Below, one piece after another: positions 34,047-45,942 of a stretch of 64,000 nucleotides of DNA. The notes beneath the pieces are model-generated. The model was given only the letters and a program-made list of their open reading frames with translations. It did not search any database and had not been told where the DNA came from. Position 1 is the first letter of the stretch, and every line of letters begins with the position of its first letter. Source of the stretch: Petaurus breviceps papuanus (taxonomy: Eukaryota; Chordata; Mammalia; Diprotodontia; Petauridae); NCBI GenBank assembly GCA_028583685.1, contig JAMXIF010001253.1, positions 74,211,461 through 74,275,460 on the forward strand, given 5' to 3'. The translations under genes were made by a program, and so were the position numbers.

Positions 34047-34920
34047 ATGTTGTTGTTCAGTAGTTTCAGTCATGTCTGACTCTTCATGACCCTGTTTGGG
34101 GCATTGTTGGCAAAGATCCTAGACTGATTTATCTTTTCCTTCTCTAGCTCTGTAACAATAATGCAATATTCACAACACCCATAGTAGTTATGAATATGCT
34201 GGTATAGTTGTAAATTACAAAATGTAGCAGACTCTCCACAGAGAGGCCAGAACCAAAGCCTTTATTCAAAAACCAGAAAACAGAGTCCCAGAGCCAGAAA
34301 GCCAAAGTCGTTACAGTAGCCACGAAGTTGATACACATGGCTAATGCAGTGAACACCCACATTCTCAAGCCTTCACAACAGGCTCCCTCAAGCAGGGATC
34401 TTCCTCTCTCACTCATGGTAGCTCCTCAGCCTGGTTCTTGGAAGTTCTCAGCAGAAATTCCCAAAGGAAAGGTCTCAGCGGAAGTTCCCAGAAGAAAGGT
34501 CTCAGCAGAAGTTGCAGCCTCCAGATGCTCACTGAGAGAAGATTCTGACTGTTCTGCTGGTGCTCTTCCCTATATATAGTATAGCTCCTCCGGGTTCTGC
34601 CCCCTCCTGCTACATCAGCAACTTCCTCCCCAGGTGTTAACTACTTCTGCGTTAATTAAATAGCTTAAACAAGGTGTTAACTTGAAACAAGGTTTCAAGC
34701 ACCTGCTTACTTGCCAATTCAAAGAGGTATGGGAGATTTTCAGATTCCATTAATATTACAAGCTCATTTTACAGATGAGAAAACTGAGGCAAAATTAAGT
34801 GACTTGCCCAGGGTCACACAGGTAGAAGTGTCTGTGGTTAGATTTGGCCTAAGGAAGAGAAGTCTTTCTAACTCCCTGCCTTGCAATCTATCCACTGCAC
34901 CACCTAGTTGCCTCATTTAC
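34047..34920 (-). mobile_element. CORE-SINE (MAR1-type) split by an LTR
   Basis: The RTE-like tail (34047-34150: 'agtttcagtcatgtctgact', 'ttatcttttccttctctagc') and the core plus head (34761-34920: 'cattttacagatgagaaaac', 'gacttgcccagggtcacaca', 'ccactgcaccacctagttgc') join into one normal SINE when the LTR and one copy of AGCTC are set aside. The SINE is therefore older than the LTR. Confidence 0.92.
34151..34760 (-). mobile_element. solo LTR, family B, inside a CORE-SINE
   Basis: 610 bp fossil LTR on the minus strand (starts TGTAATATTAATGG at 34760, ends ATTGTTACA at 34151). It has a perfect 5 bp duplication AGCTC at 34146-34150 and 34761-34765. TATA-like 'ctatatatag' lies near 34571-34580, and TTTATT (complement of AATAAA) at 34261-34266. 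An internal unit 'aaaggtctcagc-gaagtt' is repeated near 34465-34515. No internal region. Confidence 0.93.
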
Positions 34921-34929
34921 AATTTATAG

Positions 34930-35055
34930 TCCTAAGAATTGCCTTGCGTGCTGAGAGATTAATGCACTTGCCCAAAGTCACACAGTCATTATGTGTCAGA
35001 AGCAGGATTTGAACCTAGGTTCTGTTGCCTCCAAGGTCAGCTCTCCATTGCCCCA
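34930..35055 (-). repeat. CORE-SINE fragment
   Basis: Antisense 'cgtgctgagagattaatgca', 'cttgcccaaagtcacacagt' and 'gcaggatttgaacctaggtt'. It directly follows the split SINE. Confidence 0.7.
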
Positions 35056-35059
35056 TACT

Positions 35060-35581
35060 GCTGAGAAGGAAATAGCTGGGTCAGAAGTATTGCCTCCAAC
35101 CTAGTGGTAGGTTATTTTGTACTATCACTCTCCCTTAGTGTGTGTGTGTGTTTGTGTGTGTTTTCCTCTACAAACTCTGGTTTACTCTCCAAATAGCCGG
35201 TTCTGTTAACCATGCCAAGAACTATTTGATAAGTGAAAGCATGAGGGACATTGTTCAGAATTGTTAGGTCAATAAAATACAGATAAAGTACTTCTCACAG
35301 TGGCCCTCAGTCTTACATGCTCTAATACAGAAGTGAGACTAATGACAAAATTGAAATGGAGATCAAAAAAGCTTACTAATGACTTCAGATTATTTTTTCT
35401 CTCCTGCTCTTTCTTTGAATCATAGGTCCCTATAAATGTTTCATCTTCCATTTTAAGTATTAGCAATCTGTTTATTAACATTGGTATTAATTCTATGGAG
35501 GCACTTAAAGCATACTTGGGATTTTGCATGCTGTAATCAGATAGGGTTTTATCTTGTGCAGATGTGTGGCTATTTAAAAGG

Positions 35582-35631
<50 letters not shown>

Positions 35632-36990
35632 GAGAAGGTCAGAATATGGTGGAAATAAATAAAGGAGCTGGTTAAAAGGAACATGCATCAGTCCATCTGG
35701 TAAGTGGGAGCATGTACTGAAAACAATTTATTATGTGCACATCTGGCTTGATAATATATGCAACTTTGGGTCATTTGGAACATCATCTCTATAATTATTC
35801 CACTCAGAGTAAAGAATTTCCTCTCCTTGTTGTAGCCTATAGCGCTTGACAGAAGTAAAAATGGGAGGGGGAGGGAAGGAAACATGATTTTTAAGTGATA
35901 CGATTTTAATTTTTAATGTCTTAAAAACAGATTATGATAATATATGTGTTCCACTAATATATTTATAATTTCATGCTAAGATGCCAGGAATGGAATTAAA
36001 AAAATGAATTTGAGGCTTTGACTATAGGGATAGAGTCTTTGAAGTTATTGACACAAGTTTTGAGAGTTTTTAACACATTTTTTCCATAAAGTCAGAGTTG
36101 TTTCCAAAGAATTCCATGAGACTGCATTGATTTTGTGATACAGAACTCTAAATTATGTTACTGCATTATCCAATTTTGGCAATGCCTCAGATGAACAGAA
36201 CAGATAGTGCAGACTTCATGTCTGTGACCATATTGTTTTATTAAGAGTTGCAGGAGCTTCCTTGCTATGGGGTGCTCTTCCCCAGGCACTAGGTGGGGGT
36301 TTACGTCTCTTAATTTTTCTCTGAAGCCTTTTTGAGTTAATTTTTTAGCTTGTGTGAAGTAGATGAACTAATTTATTTTGGAGAAGTCAGCTCAGATAAT
36401 TTGCAAGCTTCCTTTTCTCTGTAGAGAATAGTTTTTCCTGTCCTGTTCCTTCTTTGTGAACCTCATTTGGCCCACATTCTAGCTAGAATCTGCCAACAGT
36501 GGAAATATTTTGGAAACTTTTTTTAAGATATAGAGAAATGAGACATTTAGAAGAGTAATGATAAAGATCCCTGAGCTCATTTCACTTCAAAGACTCCACC
36601 TTCTAAAATTAGAGATACAAGTCAATATTACTGAGAACCTGGAAATAACTATTACTCTACCCAAGAAGGTAAAATGTCAGACAATTCCTGTGCAATTTGA
36701 GAGGTATCTAAAGCTTCCTCCTTTCCTCTCACACATTTTTTAAAAAGGCATATCCCTTTCTCACTTGAAGTCCAAATTTTCACCCATTAGGGCTTACATC
36801 TTTGGGTTAAAACATTGCCTTTTCAGGAAGCAGAGACAGATTACTTACGATAATGGGCATGCAAGTCACATACCTAAGGGCTCTCAACTTTAATGGAAAT
36901 TAAAGGGTTACCATCTCTCATGTGTAATTTGAGTATATTAGGTACAGTCAGCCTACACATTACAAGTTCACAGGTTATAGAGTCATACAG
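35060..36990. other. unassigned, repeat-poor DNA
   Basis: Apart from a TG run at 35583-35629 and a short one near 35139-35160, I see no repeat and no gene. The antisense frame 35269-35688 (139 codons) runs through the TG/CA repeat and has no domain. Confidence 0.45.
35583..35629. repeat. (TG)n microsatellite
   Basis: About 23 uninterrupted TG units. Confidence 0.97.
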
Positions 36991-36994
36991 GATA

Positions 36995-37145
36995 TAGGAG
37001 ATCCACCCTCTTATTTTACAGATGAGCTGAATGGGTCCCAGAACATTAAAATGACTTATCTAAAGTTACATAGATCTGATAGCAAAGGCATGTCTAAAGT
37101 CCTGGTTCTCCCTGTTCATACTTAGTATTCTTTCTATAACATTAC
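36995..37145 (-). repeat. MIR fragment
   Basis: 'cctcttattttacagatgag' and 'ttatctaaagttacatagat' mark an old antisense MIR. Confidence 0.65.
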
Positions 37146-37499
37146 ACCAATGATATGACAAGAGTAAAAAAGCTCTGCCTTCTCTGTTTTTATAAAAATT
37201 ATTCTAGAGTCTCAATTCCAAAAGTCATTGAGCCTGAAAATATGAAAGCTCCCTTCTTGCCAAAGTATCTGTATTTAAGCAGCATCTTATATATAAGGGG
37301 TATATAGAAAGATTCAAGCATCCCTCATACTCTAGAAATCCCCTCCCACAAGTCTGGTAGGAGAGCAAAACCATCTCTCTAAATGATACAGAAAACTAGC
37401 AAGGCAAAAACCACCAAAGGGATAATTATTTGTTCCATTAATTCCACAATGGTGGTACCACCATCCATCCACAAATACATACAAGATTCATATGAAGGC

Positions 37500-37750
37500 T
37501 CAGCTGGGTGGGAGAGTGTATAAAGTGATGAACTTGGAGTTAGGAAGACCTGAGTACAAATCCTGCCTCAGATAATTAATAGTTATGTGATTCTAGTCAA
37601 GTCACTTAATTTATCTCAGTCTCCGTTTCTTTACCTTTAAAATGGGGATAATAGCACCTACCTCAAAGGAATCTTGTGAGGACCAAATGAGATATGTGTA
37701 AGCACTTTATAAATCTTATAGTGCCAAATAAATGTTTGTTGTTATTATTC
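37500..37750 (+). repeat. MIR, full length
   Basis: The sense MIR is complete: 'tgaacttggagttaggaaga', 'tagtcaagtcacttaattta', 'taaaatggggataatagcac', 'aatcttgtgaggaccaaatg' and 'agtgccaaataaatgtttgt'. Confidence 0.92.
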
Positions 37751-37754
37751 ACAT

Positions 37755-39540
37755 GCCCTTAGTTATCAATCAGACAACCAAAGCTATGGCATGGAGTAAG
37801 ATAAGACTTGGGAATCAAGAGAACTTACTTTTTGCACTCTGTGTCAATGGCAAAAGTCACTCTACTTCCCTCTGTTATAACAACCATCAAGAACATGCAG
37901 TAAATCTGTGGGGGCAGAAAGGCAGAAGCTCTTGCCTATCATTTTCAAGTAGGGTACCAGCCTCTCTCTTTCCAAGAGAACCTATTACCAACCCAAAAAG
38001 ACAGGGATAGCCCAGACTTCTGGCTGTCATTCATCCTGCAGAGCTGACAGTGCTTACATGATGAGGAGTGGGACAGTCCAACGAGATCTCTGTGGAGCAG
38101 CCCTAGGAAGTTTATTTTTATGGCATCTTTTCCTGTGAGTCCATGCCTGTCTTCTACTGGACTGTGTGCTTCCCTAGAAAAAGTGTCTTCCATTGGGTTC
38201 CATTGGAATCTGTTGGTGATATTAGATATAGACCATGACAGGAGAATAAAAGGGAAACTCCACATGACAATACTACTGGGTATAGGTAAAAGGAGATGGA
38301 AACCAGAGTTAAAACCAAACCTGGTCCTGTTAGTTTTCCAGTAAAAGTTTGGTATTCCTCTCCTTAGCTCCATTGGAAAATTCCTTGTCAATCTGAAATT
38401 TGCCCCATTAATTAACCTGGAATCAGTAAACCCATTCAGAACCTTTTTTTTTTTTAACCAAACCTTGGACTAAACCCAGCTTGACTTTGGGCACATCCCT
38501 TAAGATACTGTTTATGTTCCAGCTTATCATGAATGGCCTCACATTGTGATTGATAAGATTTTGCTCAGGGACCTTTGTTTACTCCCAATAAATTTCAGTA
38601 CTTATTTTGGAATTTCTGTGGTTCAAAAAGTCGAAGGCATCAAAATGATCCCAAAGACAAGACAGACATATTTAAAGCACATAAAAAACTTATTGCATTT
38701 GTAATATATGTAAACTTTGGACATATAATTCCACTTATGTGGGCATTCATTCTCTCTGCCAATGCCATTAACTTGCTGGTACCGTCCTAGACTGGACAAT
38801 TCTTGACTGTATTTTCTCATAACCTCTCCACAGATCACCTGGCCCCTGTGCCAGAGACCTTCCTCTACATCTTAATATTTCATTGATTCTGATATATGCT
38901 TAGGCTATCTGTTAACCCTTATTTTCACTACATGGATAATCTTTTTTGGTCATACATATTGCTGATGATGTCTCTTATAAACAATATTTGTATTTATCTA
39001 CATTGTGGTTTTACTGTTCTTAAAGCATACTAACTAACCCTTATAAAACATAAATTGGGTCAAATGTTACAACTTTATAGGCAAAGCCTAATTCACCTAA
39101 TAATCCTTATTATTATTTCCTTTCTGCTCCTCTCTCTCTCTGGTTGTGCTATTAAAATTAATATGTATTTTTTAATTGCTATATTTTATCAAGGTTTTTT
39201 ATTTTATTTAATTATTATATACCAGGGATGATAGTATGCTAATTATATCAATCCTCAAAACATTACAGAAGCTCCTAAATGAAATACATAATCATTCAGC
39301 TAATGCTCTATCCAGATGCAGAAAAACAAGTGGACAAAAATGCCTTTTTATAGATATAGATATGGCTATAGATTACATATAGCTACAGCAGGCTGGCTCA
39401 TCTTTGCTGTTTTTAGTGACCAAGTGTTTCTCCCTGAAACAAAGACCCATCTTTTAAAATAATATTATTCATGCAATGGTAATTAAGTTTCCAAAATAAT
39501 CAAAGTTGAGTATCAGCCAAAGGGTAAGCAAAAGGTGCAT
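37755..39540. other. unassigned DNA
   Basis: No gene or confident repeat. Frames of 74-148 codons (37945-38391 -, 38120-38344 +) overlap on opposite strands without known domains. The second half is AT-rich. Confidence 0.4.
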
Positions 39541-39545
39541 AGCTG

Positions 39546-40799
39546 TGTAAAGCCACCCACAAGCAGCTTTCCAAAAGAATGCTACTTCGAACAGCTTTTA
39601 AGGTTCTTATTAAACAGTATAGTGAACACCCTATTCCATAATAGATCAGAGCAAAACATTCATAGTAAATCAAGGTACAGCATTCACAATGTTACAACTT
39701 ATCACAGAAAATCAAAAAACAGCTTTCATAATGACTTATCACTAAAATGGCCACATAGTTTTTACCAAAGTGGTCACAATAGTTTTCAACAAAGTACAAT
39801 CATTTAGTAACTCATTCAATCATCCTTAAGGAGGCTTGCCTCCTTAAGGGTCACAAAATACAATAGTCAAAATTCTCCACTCATGGGGCACACTAAGTTA
39901 CAAATCAGTCACTATTCAGTCATCAGTCACTATTCAATCATCAGTCACTACTCAGTAACTTCTTAAGGGATAGTGGAAAATACACAGGTCATCCACCTGT
40001 AGGTCACAGTAAATCATAATCTTCTCAGCCAGTACACAGTATCCAAGTAAAGTCTTCTTTCAGCTTGACTCAAGGCTGGCTCTCGGCTTCCATGGTTCCT
40101 CTTCCATGGTCCCAACTCCAACTGTCACCTGGGTTCAAAGGCAGGCAGCTCCCATTTCCTTGTCCAGCTCCTTGTCCAGTTCTTTGTCCAGTTCCCCTTC
40201 CATATTGAAGTTCACAGTGTCCAGTCCACCTCAAGTCCTTTACAATTCCTGTTTTTGGGAACACAAAGCTTAACAGAGGCACAAAAATATTCATATATGT
40301 TGTCGGCACCATCATCAATTCACTATCTGCCTGTGAAATCAACTTAGACCCATCAACAAGGTCTGAGAACTCAACACAAATCATCAACATAGAAATCAAC
40401 ACCGACCAAACATATATGGTCCAAGAGGTCAGCACAAATCATCAGTAAAGTCACAGGACCTCCAAAACCCTCCTCCAGGACTTCTGTAAACATACAATCA
40501 GAAAATACTCTTTCAGGGCTTCCAGTAAGGTCCTAGGGCTTCTGTACAAAGTATCACAAACAAACAGCAACACAGAGAGCAGACAAACAGAGTGCTGGGG
40601 TACCACAAGTATTCTCCTTGACTCTGTCACCACAAGAGTCCTCTTTTCATCCCTTGCTGTCTCCAGCCCTGAGGCTCTCCTTAGATAATCATTAGTTCCT
40701 CCCCAGGAGTTCACATGTTCTGTTTCTTAACAGATTGAAACAAGGTGTTAATTCAATGGCTGAAACAAGGTATGAACTATTTCTGTGTTTGCCATTACA
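39546..40799 (-). mobile_element. solo LTR, family A
   Basis: 1254 bp fossil LTR on the minus strand (starts TGTAATGGCAAAC at 40799, ends GGCTTTACA at 39546) with a perfect 5 bp duplication AGCTG (39541-39545 and 40800-40804). Same family as 16122-17683 but longer. It contains three ~18 bp units of 'cagtcactattcaatcat' type (39905-39955), 12 bp units of 'ccttgtccagct' type (40155-40200) and a 26 bp palindrome (39824-39849). No internal region. Confidence 0.92.
39824..39849. other. 26 bp palindrome in the family A LTR
   Basis: CCTTAAGGAGGC-TT-GCCTCCTTAAGG, two perfect 12 bp arms around a 2-base loop. The sister LTR keeps an imperfect version at 17429-17453. It lies in the part of the LTR expected to be transcribed, so it could form an RNA hairpin. 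Confidence 0.85.
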
Positions 40800-40804
40800 A
40801 GCTG

Positions 40805-41820
40805 GTACTAGTAGACCATATCACATGACCAACCAATAAGAGTAAAAGTGACCTAAATATCAACCCAGAATTATATGATCAAAAAAGTAGATGGATTAGT
40901 TATATAGTCAAAGTAAAGGATGTCTGATGGAAAACCTACCTTCTCTACTGGCATCTACACAATATCAAAAGGAAGGAAAACCCCCAGCATCTGAGGTGGA
41001 TGCCCCGTGTGGACGATTCAGGCAAAGGAAAGAAAAGAGTTTCACAGTGTTAGAGGTCATTACCATGCTGTGATCAGCATCATTGGATGGAACAAGTACA
41101 TCATGAAGAGCAGAAATATTGAAGAAATGATTGGCAGGTTTTTTCAAATTGTTTTTATTTGGTTTTATATTTGTAAAAGAAAGAAAGATAGAAAGAGAAA
41201 GAAAAGGAAAACTTCCCATGGGGAGTATGTTTTTCAGAAAAAAATAAAGGTATTAAGAAGCATATATCTAAAGGGGAATTACATTATATCGAGTAAAGAA
41301 ATGACTAGTGAAAGGGCATATTTAAGATATACATAAATATAGACATGTATACATATATATCTATATCTATACACACACACATATATATGTATGTATTTTT
41401 CCATTGTGTGGTTGACTTTGGGGGAAAGAGCTGTCACACAGGCTTAGCAACTCCTCAAAATGTGGCCAACTTTCAGTTTTCTCAATGAATGAATGTTCAG
41501 TCTGTTATAAATCCTAAGTGGGGGACAATTTGCATTTACAACTAGCAAGGGAAAGGGAACTTAATACTTTTCACTAGCAGGGATATTGTCAAAGACTAAA
41601 ACATGAACTCTACTAGCATGGAGTAGAATTATTTTTCAAACCTTTTGGTAGCTGAACTGCAAAATATTTTAGATTTGATAGTAGCCAAAGTCCAGATTTT
41701 TAGGAAATAGAGTCTATAAATACTGACTTCAGGACACTTATAATGACCCCTTGTCCTATCTACTGAGTCTCTTAAGGGCAGTTTGATGGTTACAGAAAAT
41801 CCTATGAGCAGAATCTAATG
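40805..41820. other. unassigned DNA
   Basis: No gene recognised. It includes an A/G-rich patch near 41180-41215 and a TA/CA-rich run at 41335-41395. The 109-codon frame at 41007-41336 (+) has a low-complexity Lys/Arg patch and no domain. Confidence 0.4.
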
Positions 41821-41824
41821 ACAG

Positions 41825-41995
41825 ATGGAATGAAGAAAATAAGATCAGCACCTACAGTGGAAAGAACATGAATGTGGATTCAAATTCCAGCGCTGCTGGT
41901 TCCTACCTGTGTGACCTTAAGCAAGTTGCTCTACCTCTTTTGGCCTCTGCTTTCTGAAAGCTAAAGAGATCAGAAATGACAATCCCTACCCCCTC
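41825..41995 (+). repeat. MIR
   Basis: 'gaatgtggattcaaattcca', 'ctgtgtgaccttaagcaagt' and 'ttggcctctgctttctga' in MIR order. Confidence 0.75.
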
Positions 41996-42456
41996 CAAGT
42001 ATATAACCTTATCATATGATGCTTTCTCAGTTACTCAGTCCCTTAAACTCTCGTACTGAGCCGTGGCTAGGTCTTGGATTTCAGTTTCAATAACTTATGA
42101 AATATATCTCTCCAACCTCATGACTGATAAACATTTATGGGTATTTATTACAGTTCCTGCTGGTTGAGAAAGCTATAAAATGAGAGACTGCCAACTCCCA
42201 TTATGGTGAATGAAGAAAAGTGAGTCCCCTAAAAGTAGATCTCCTAAAAGGCCTTTGAAGACCCTAGATTTCCTAATCCAGAATACTCTGCTATTGACCA
42301 CCTAGATGACCTTGGGCAAAAATAGTTGGCATTAATATAACTTTAAGGTTTAAAAAATACTTAACAAAGATGGCCTCATTTAAGTTGTTCAACAATTCTG
42401 TGAGGAAGGTATGTCAGGCATCTGTAACTATCCTATTACAGATAAGGAAACTGACT

Positions 42457-43447
42457 TTTTTTTGTCTTTAGATAATTTTTATTAATTTTTTTGTTTACTT
42501 TTAGTTTACAGGATTCAATTCCACAATTCCTTGAGTTTCACATTTTGTCCCCCTCCCTCCCATCCCCCCATGGCAGCATACAGTCAAGATACTTGCACAT
42601 TAGACATTAGTCAGGTTATAAAGACGGATTGTATCAGATGGAATGAAAAAATGGTAAAGAGGACATAAAACCAAACAAGAAAAGGAAAAAGATCAGGTAG
42701 TTTGCTTCAATCTGGATATAAACTCAGTTCTTTCTAGTTCTTTCTCTGGATGTAGACATTTCTCTCCATTTATGAGTCTTTTGGGATTGACTTATATCAC
42801 TGCATTGCTGAGAAGAGTCCAGTCTATCAAAGTTGGTCATCACACATACGTTGTGTCTGTAATTGTGTACAAATTTCTCCTGGTCCTATTCTTCTCACTC
42901 AGCATCAGTTCGTATAAGCCTCTCCAGGTAAATATGAAGTCCATTGGCATTTCGTTTCTTATAGCACAATAGTATTCCATAACATGCATATACCACAACT
43001 TGTTCAGCCATTCCCCAATTGATGGGCATACCCTTAATTTCCAATTCTTTGCTACCACAAAAAGAGCTGCTATAAATATTTTTGTACATATGGGTCTATC
43101 TCCCACTTCTATGATTTCTTTGGGATATAACCCTAGGAGTGGTATTGCTGGGTCAAAGGGTATGAAATTGTTTATAGCCCTTTGGGCATAATTCCAGATT
43201 GCTCTCCAGAAAGGTTGGATCAGTTCACAACTTCACCAGCAATGCATTAGTGTTCCAATTTGCCCACATCCTCTCCAGCATTTGTCATTTTCCTGTTTTG
43301 TCATCTTAGCCAATCTGACTGGTGAGATGTGGTACCTCAGAGTTGCTTTGATTTGCATTTCTCTAATCAATAGTGATTTAGAGCATTTCTTCATGTGCTT
43401 ATAGATATCTTTAATTTCTTTCTCTGAAAACTGCCTGTTCATATCCT
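42457..43447 (-). mobile_element. young L1 3' end, 5'-truncated, in MIR
   Basis: An L1 fragment of 991 bp with poly(A) at the left (T-run from 42456) and a 12 bp target duplication AGGAAACTGACT at 42445-42456 and 43448-43459. It holds the 3' UTR (42457-42840) and the ORF2 C-terminus. Its sequence is very close to the L1 at 19850-20963, so the two come from the same young subfamily. It is a simple truncation without inversion. Confidence 0.94.
42840..43447 (-). pseudogene. L1 ORF2 C-terminal fragment, one stop
   Basis: In one frame it reads [52 protein letters not shown], then a stop at 43233-43235 (TGA where the sister copy has TGG, Trp). It continues to GDRPICTKIFIAALFV and the natural end at 42840. 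There is no RT core and no promoter. Confidence 0.88.
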
Positions 43448-43544
43448 AGGAAACTGACTCTTAAAGAGATTCAGTGACTTGACAAGAGTCACAAGGGTAA
43501 TAAATTTCAAATCATGACTTGAACCCTGATCTTAGACTTGACTA

Positions 43545-43680
43545 AAAATGTCAAACTTCTTGACTTCAATTTGGATGAGTCACTTTCTTTCTCTGCTTCA
43601 GTTCTATGTCAAATGATGGTGGTTAAATTAGATGATCTTTAGAGTGCCTTCCAACTCAAAAACCTATGATACTATGAGTC
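43545..43680 (+). repeat. MIR-type fragment with CR1/L3-like tail
   Basis: 'tctctgcttcagttctatgt', 'ggttaaattagatgatcttt' and 'gtgccttccaactc' are the 3' half of a therian MIR-type SINE. Confidence 0.65.
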
Positions 43681-43689
43681 ATGTACTGT

Positions 43690-44815
43690 GACTGGGAACC
43701 ACATGACAAAGATGCCTTTGTATCCCTGAAAGAAGGTGGTTCATAGGCAAGAACAAAACACAAAAGCAAGGTCCCATATGTAACACAAAACGAGTATAGT
43801 TTAATGTACCATTTGAGTTCAAAATAATAAGGTCATTTACTTAGAAAAATAAAGCTTTTATTGGGACCCAAGGAGTTAGAATCAGCAAAGCTAGTTAAAG
43901 CCATTGACTCTATCCCTCATTACAATAGAGAGCTACTCTCTGTAATGTACTTTGCAGTTGTACTCAGAATAATTTCCATTTACTGTAATTATTCTTCATT
44001 ATACTTTCCTTAAAAATGAAAACATCAAAGCAGAATTATTTTTTCCCTGACCTCAGTCAATGATTAGTGAAAATATTGAGGTTAAGTCCATCTGTTTCTG
44101 TAAGTCCTTCTTTCTATTCCTCTCCTTTATTCTCTTTCTTTTATTTCATCCCCCTATTTTCTAAATCTTTCCCCTCACACTCCCAAGGCAATCAGAGCAT
44201 TTTGGGAAATGGACATCCTATAATGATTTGCTCAAAGCTTTGAAAAGAATTTGCATGCAGAGTTTAAGAGACTGGACGCCACTTCTCTGTGGGAGGCACC
44301 CTTCCTGTGAGGCATTTTGGAACAACCCTCAGATGCTAACAGGCTCAGATGATGACAATTTCTCAGAAGACCCAACAGTTTATTGAATAGTCCTTTCCTC
44401 TAATTGTTCTTCTCTAGACCTGAACCTTGGGTGATTGCCCAGGAGGCAAATTAGAGTCTATGTACTATTTCTTACTCATTTAGATACTTAGTGAAGAACA
44501 CTAGTATCCTCTATAACAAAGGGGAAGGCTTAGGACAACCCGAATTCTTTCCCAGGCTAAGTGAAAAGAATTTGCTCTGTTCTAAGGCTTATTCAAAAGA
44601 CCTCAGAGCACAGACCAAGAGTTTCACTACCATCTTTCCTAGTAACCTTACATTAATGCCATCACCCACATGACAAAAGAAACACAAATACTTCCCACCT
44701 AATGTTCCACTAAGGAATGCACAGTTTGAAATTATGTGGCTTTGTCAGAATAGTAAAAAAAAAAAAACACAACTTTGCTTCTTTTCTTTACTTCTTATTC
44801 TCATATAATTGTAAT
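43690..44815. other. unassigned DNA
   Basis: No gene or confident repeat recognised. An A-run lies at 44757-44767. Confidence 0.4.
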
Positions 44816-44818
44816 TAA

Positions 44819-45050
44819 ATAGCAACTGGGTGGCTCAGTGAATAGAGCACTTAGGCTTGGAATCAGGAAGACATGACTTCAAACCTGACCTAACTATGAG
44901 ACCCTGGCAAGTCATTTAACGTTGTTTGCCTCAGTTTCCTCATGTATACAATAGGCTGGAGAAGGAAATGGCAAATCACTCTAGTATCTTTGCTAAAAAA
45001 AAAAAACAAATGAGACTACATAGAGTTGGACACAACTGAACAACAGCTAC
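44819..45050 (+). mobile_element. CORE-SINE with RTE-like tail (MAR1-type)
   Basis: A complete copy: 'actgggtggctcagtgaata', 'gaccctggcaagtcatttaa', 'ctggagaaggaaatggcaaa', 'tcactctagtatctttgcta', then an A-run and 'gagttggacacaactgaaca', the RTE-like terminus. Confidence 0.92.
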
Positions 45051-45089
45051 AACTAAATAGCTCTTGAACTGATAAAGGAGGCTGTAGTA

Positions 45090-45290
45090 GAAGTATCATG
45101 GAACAGGAAAAAGAACTGAATTTGGAGTTAGATGGTTTCAAAATACCTGGTTCCGATATTTACCACTTATGTAACCTTGGGCAAAGTAGTCACCATCTCT
45201 GGGTATGTTTCCTCATCATTAAATTTAAGAAAGTTGATTCAGTCATGTTCAAGATCTCTTCTAGTACTAATTCCTATGGATATTTTGAGA
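45090..45290 (+). repeat. MIR
   Basis: 'aagaactgaatttggagtta', 'acttatgtaaccttgggcaa' and 'gtatgtttcctcatcattaa' in MIR order. Confidence 0.7.
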
Positions 45291-45942
45291 AAGTATGGGA
45301 GTTTGGGCTGAGGGTAAGAATGGCAAAGGTTCCCAGATTCATCAGGTCTACATCAGCCATTTTTAAATCTGAGTTCACTTAACACAGAACTTGAAAGCAT
45401 TTTTGAAAAGAATCATCTTGCTCCCATTCCACCTAGTCCCTTTGTATTATTACCATAGTCTGCGGGATGATTTTTTAAAAAATAAATGTATTTACATTTC
45501 ATTAACATTTCCTAATTACACTTTTTTAAATTAACATTCCTTTAAAAAAATTGAGTTCCATATTATCTCTTTCCCTCTAATTCCTCTTCCACTTCTTGAG
45601 AAGGTAAGAAATATGATAGCCATTATACATGTGAAGTCATTTTTCCATATTAGCCATGTTGCAAAAGAAAACAAAGGATTAAATAAAGAAAGTGAAAAAA
45701 GTGAGCTTCAATCTATACTCACAGGTAATCAATTCTCTTTTTCTGGAGGTGGCTAACATATTTCATCACAGGTCTGTGGAACTGTCTTCAATCATTGTCT
45801 TGATCAAAGTACCTAAGTCTTTCACAGTTGGTCATCATTACAATATTGCTATTGGTGTGTAAAATGTTTTCTTGGTTCTGTTCCCTTCACTTTGTATCAG
45901 TTTTTGACTTCCTAGGTTTTTCTGAAACCATTCTGCTCACCA

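Larger units (their letters stand above)
42310..43535 (-). repeat. MIR split by an L1
   Basis: Antisense MIR left part (42310-42456: 'ctttaaggtttaaaaaatac', 'attacagataaggaaactga') and right part (43448-43535: 'gagattcagtgacttgacaa', 'atgacttgaaccctgatc'), separated by an L1 3' end. Confidence 0.85.

Noticed and set aside
33109-34760. The two nearby LTRs as the two ends of one provirus
   Set aside because: They are in opposite orientation and each has its own different 5 bp target duplication.
35269-35688. 139-codon minus-strand frame
   Set aside because: It runs through the TG/CA microsatellite and has no recognisable domain.
39905-39955. Short spaced repeats resembling a CRISPR array
   Set aside because: Three diverged tandem units inside a mammalian LTR; no spacers and the wrong kind of genome.
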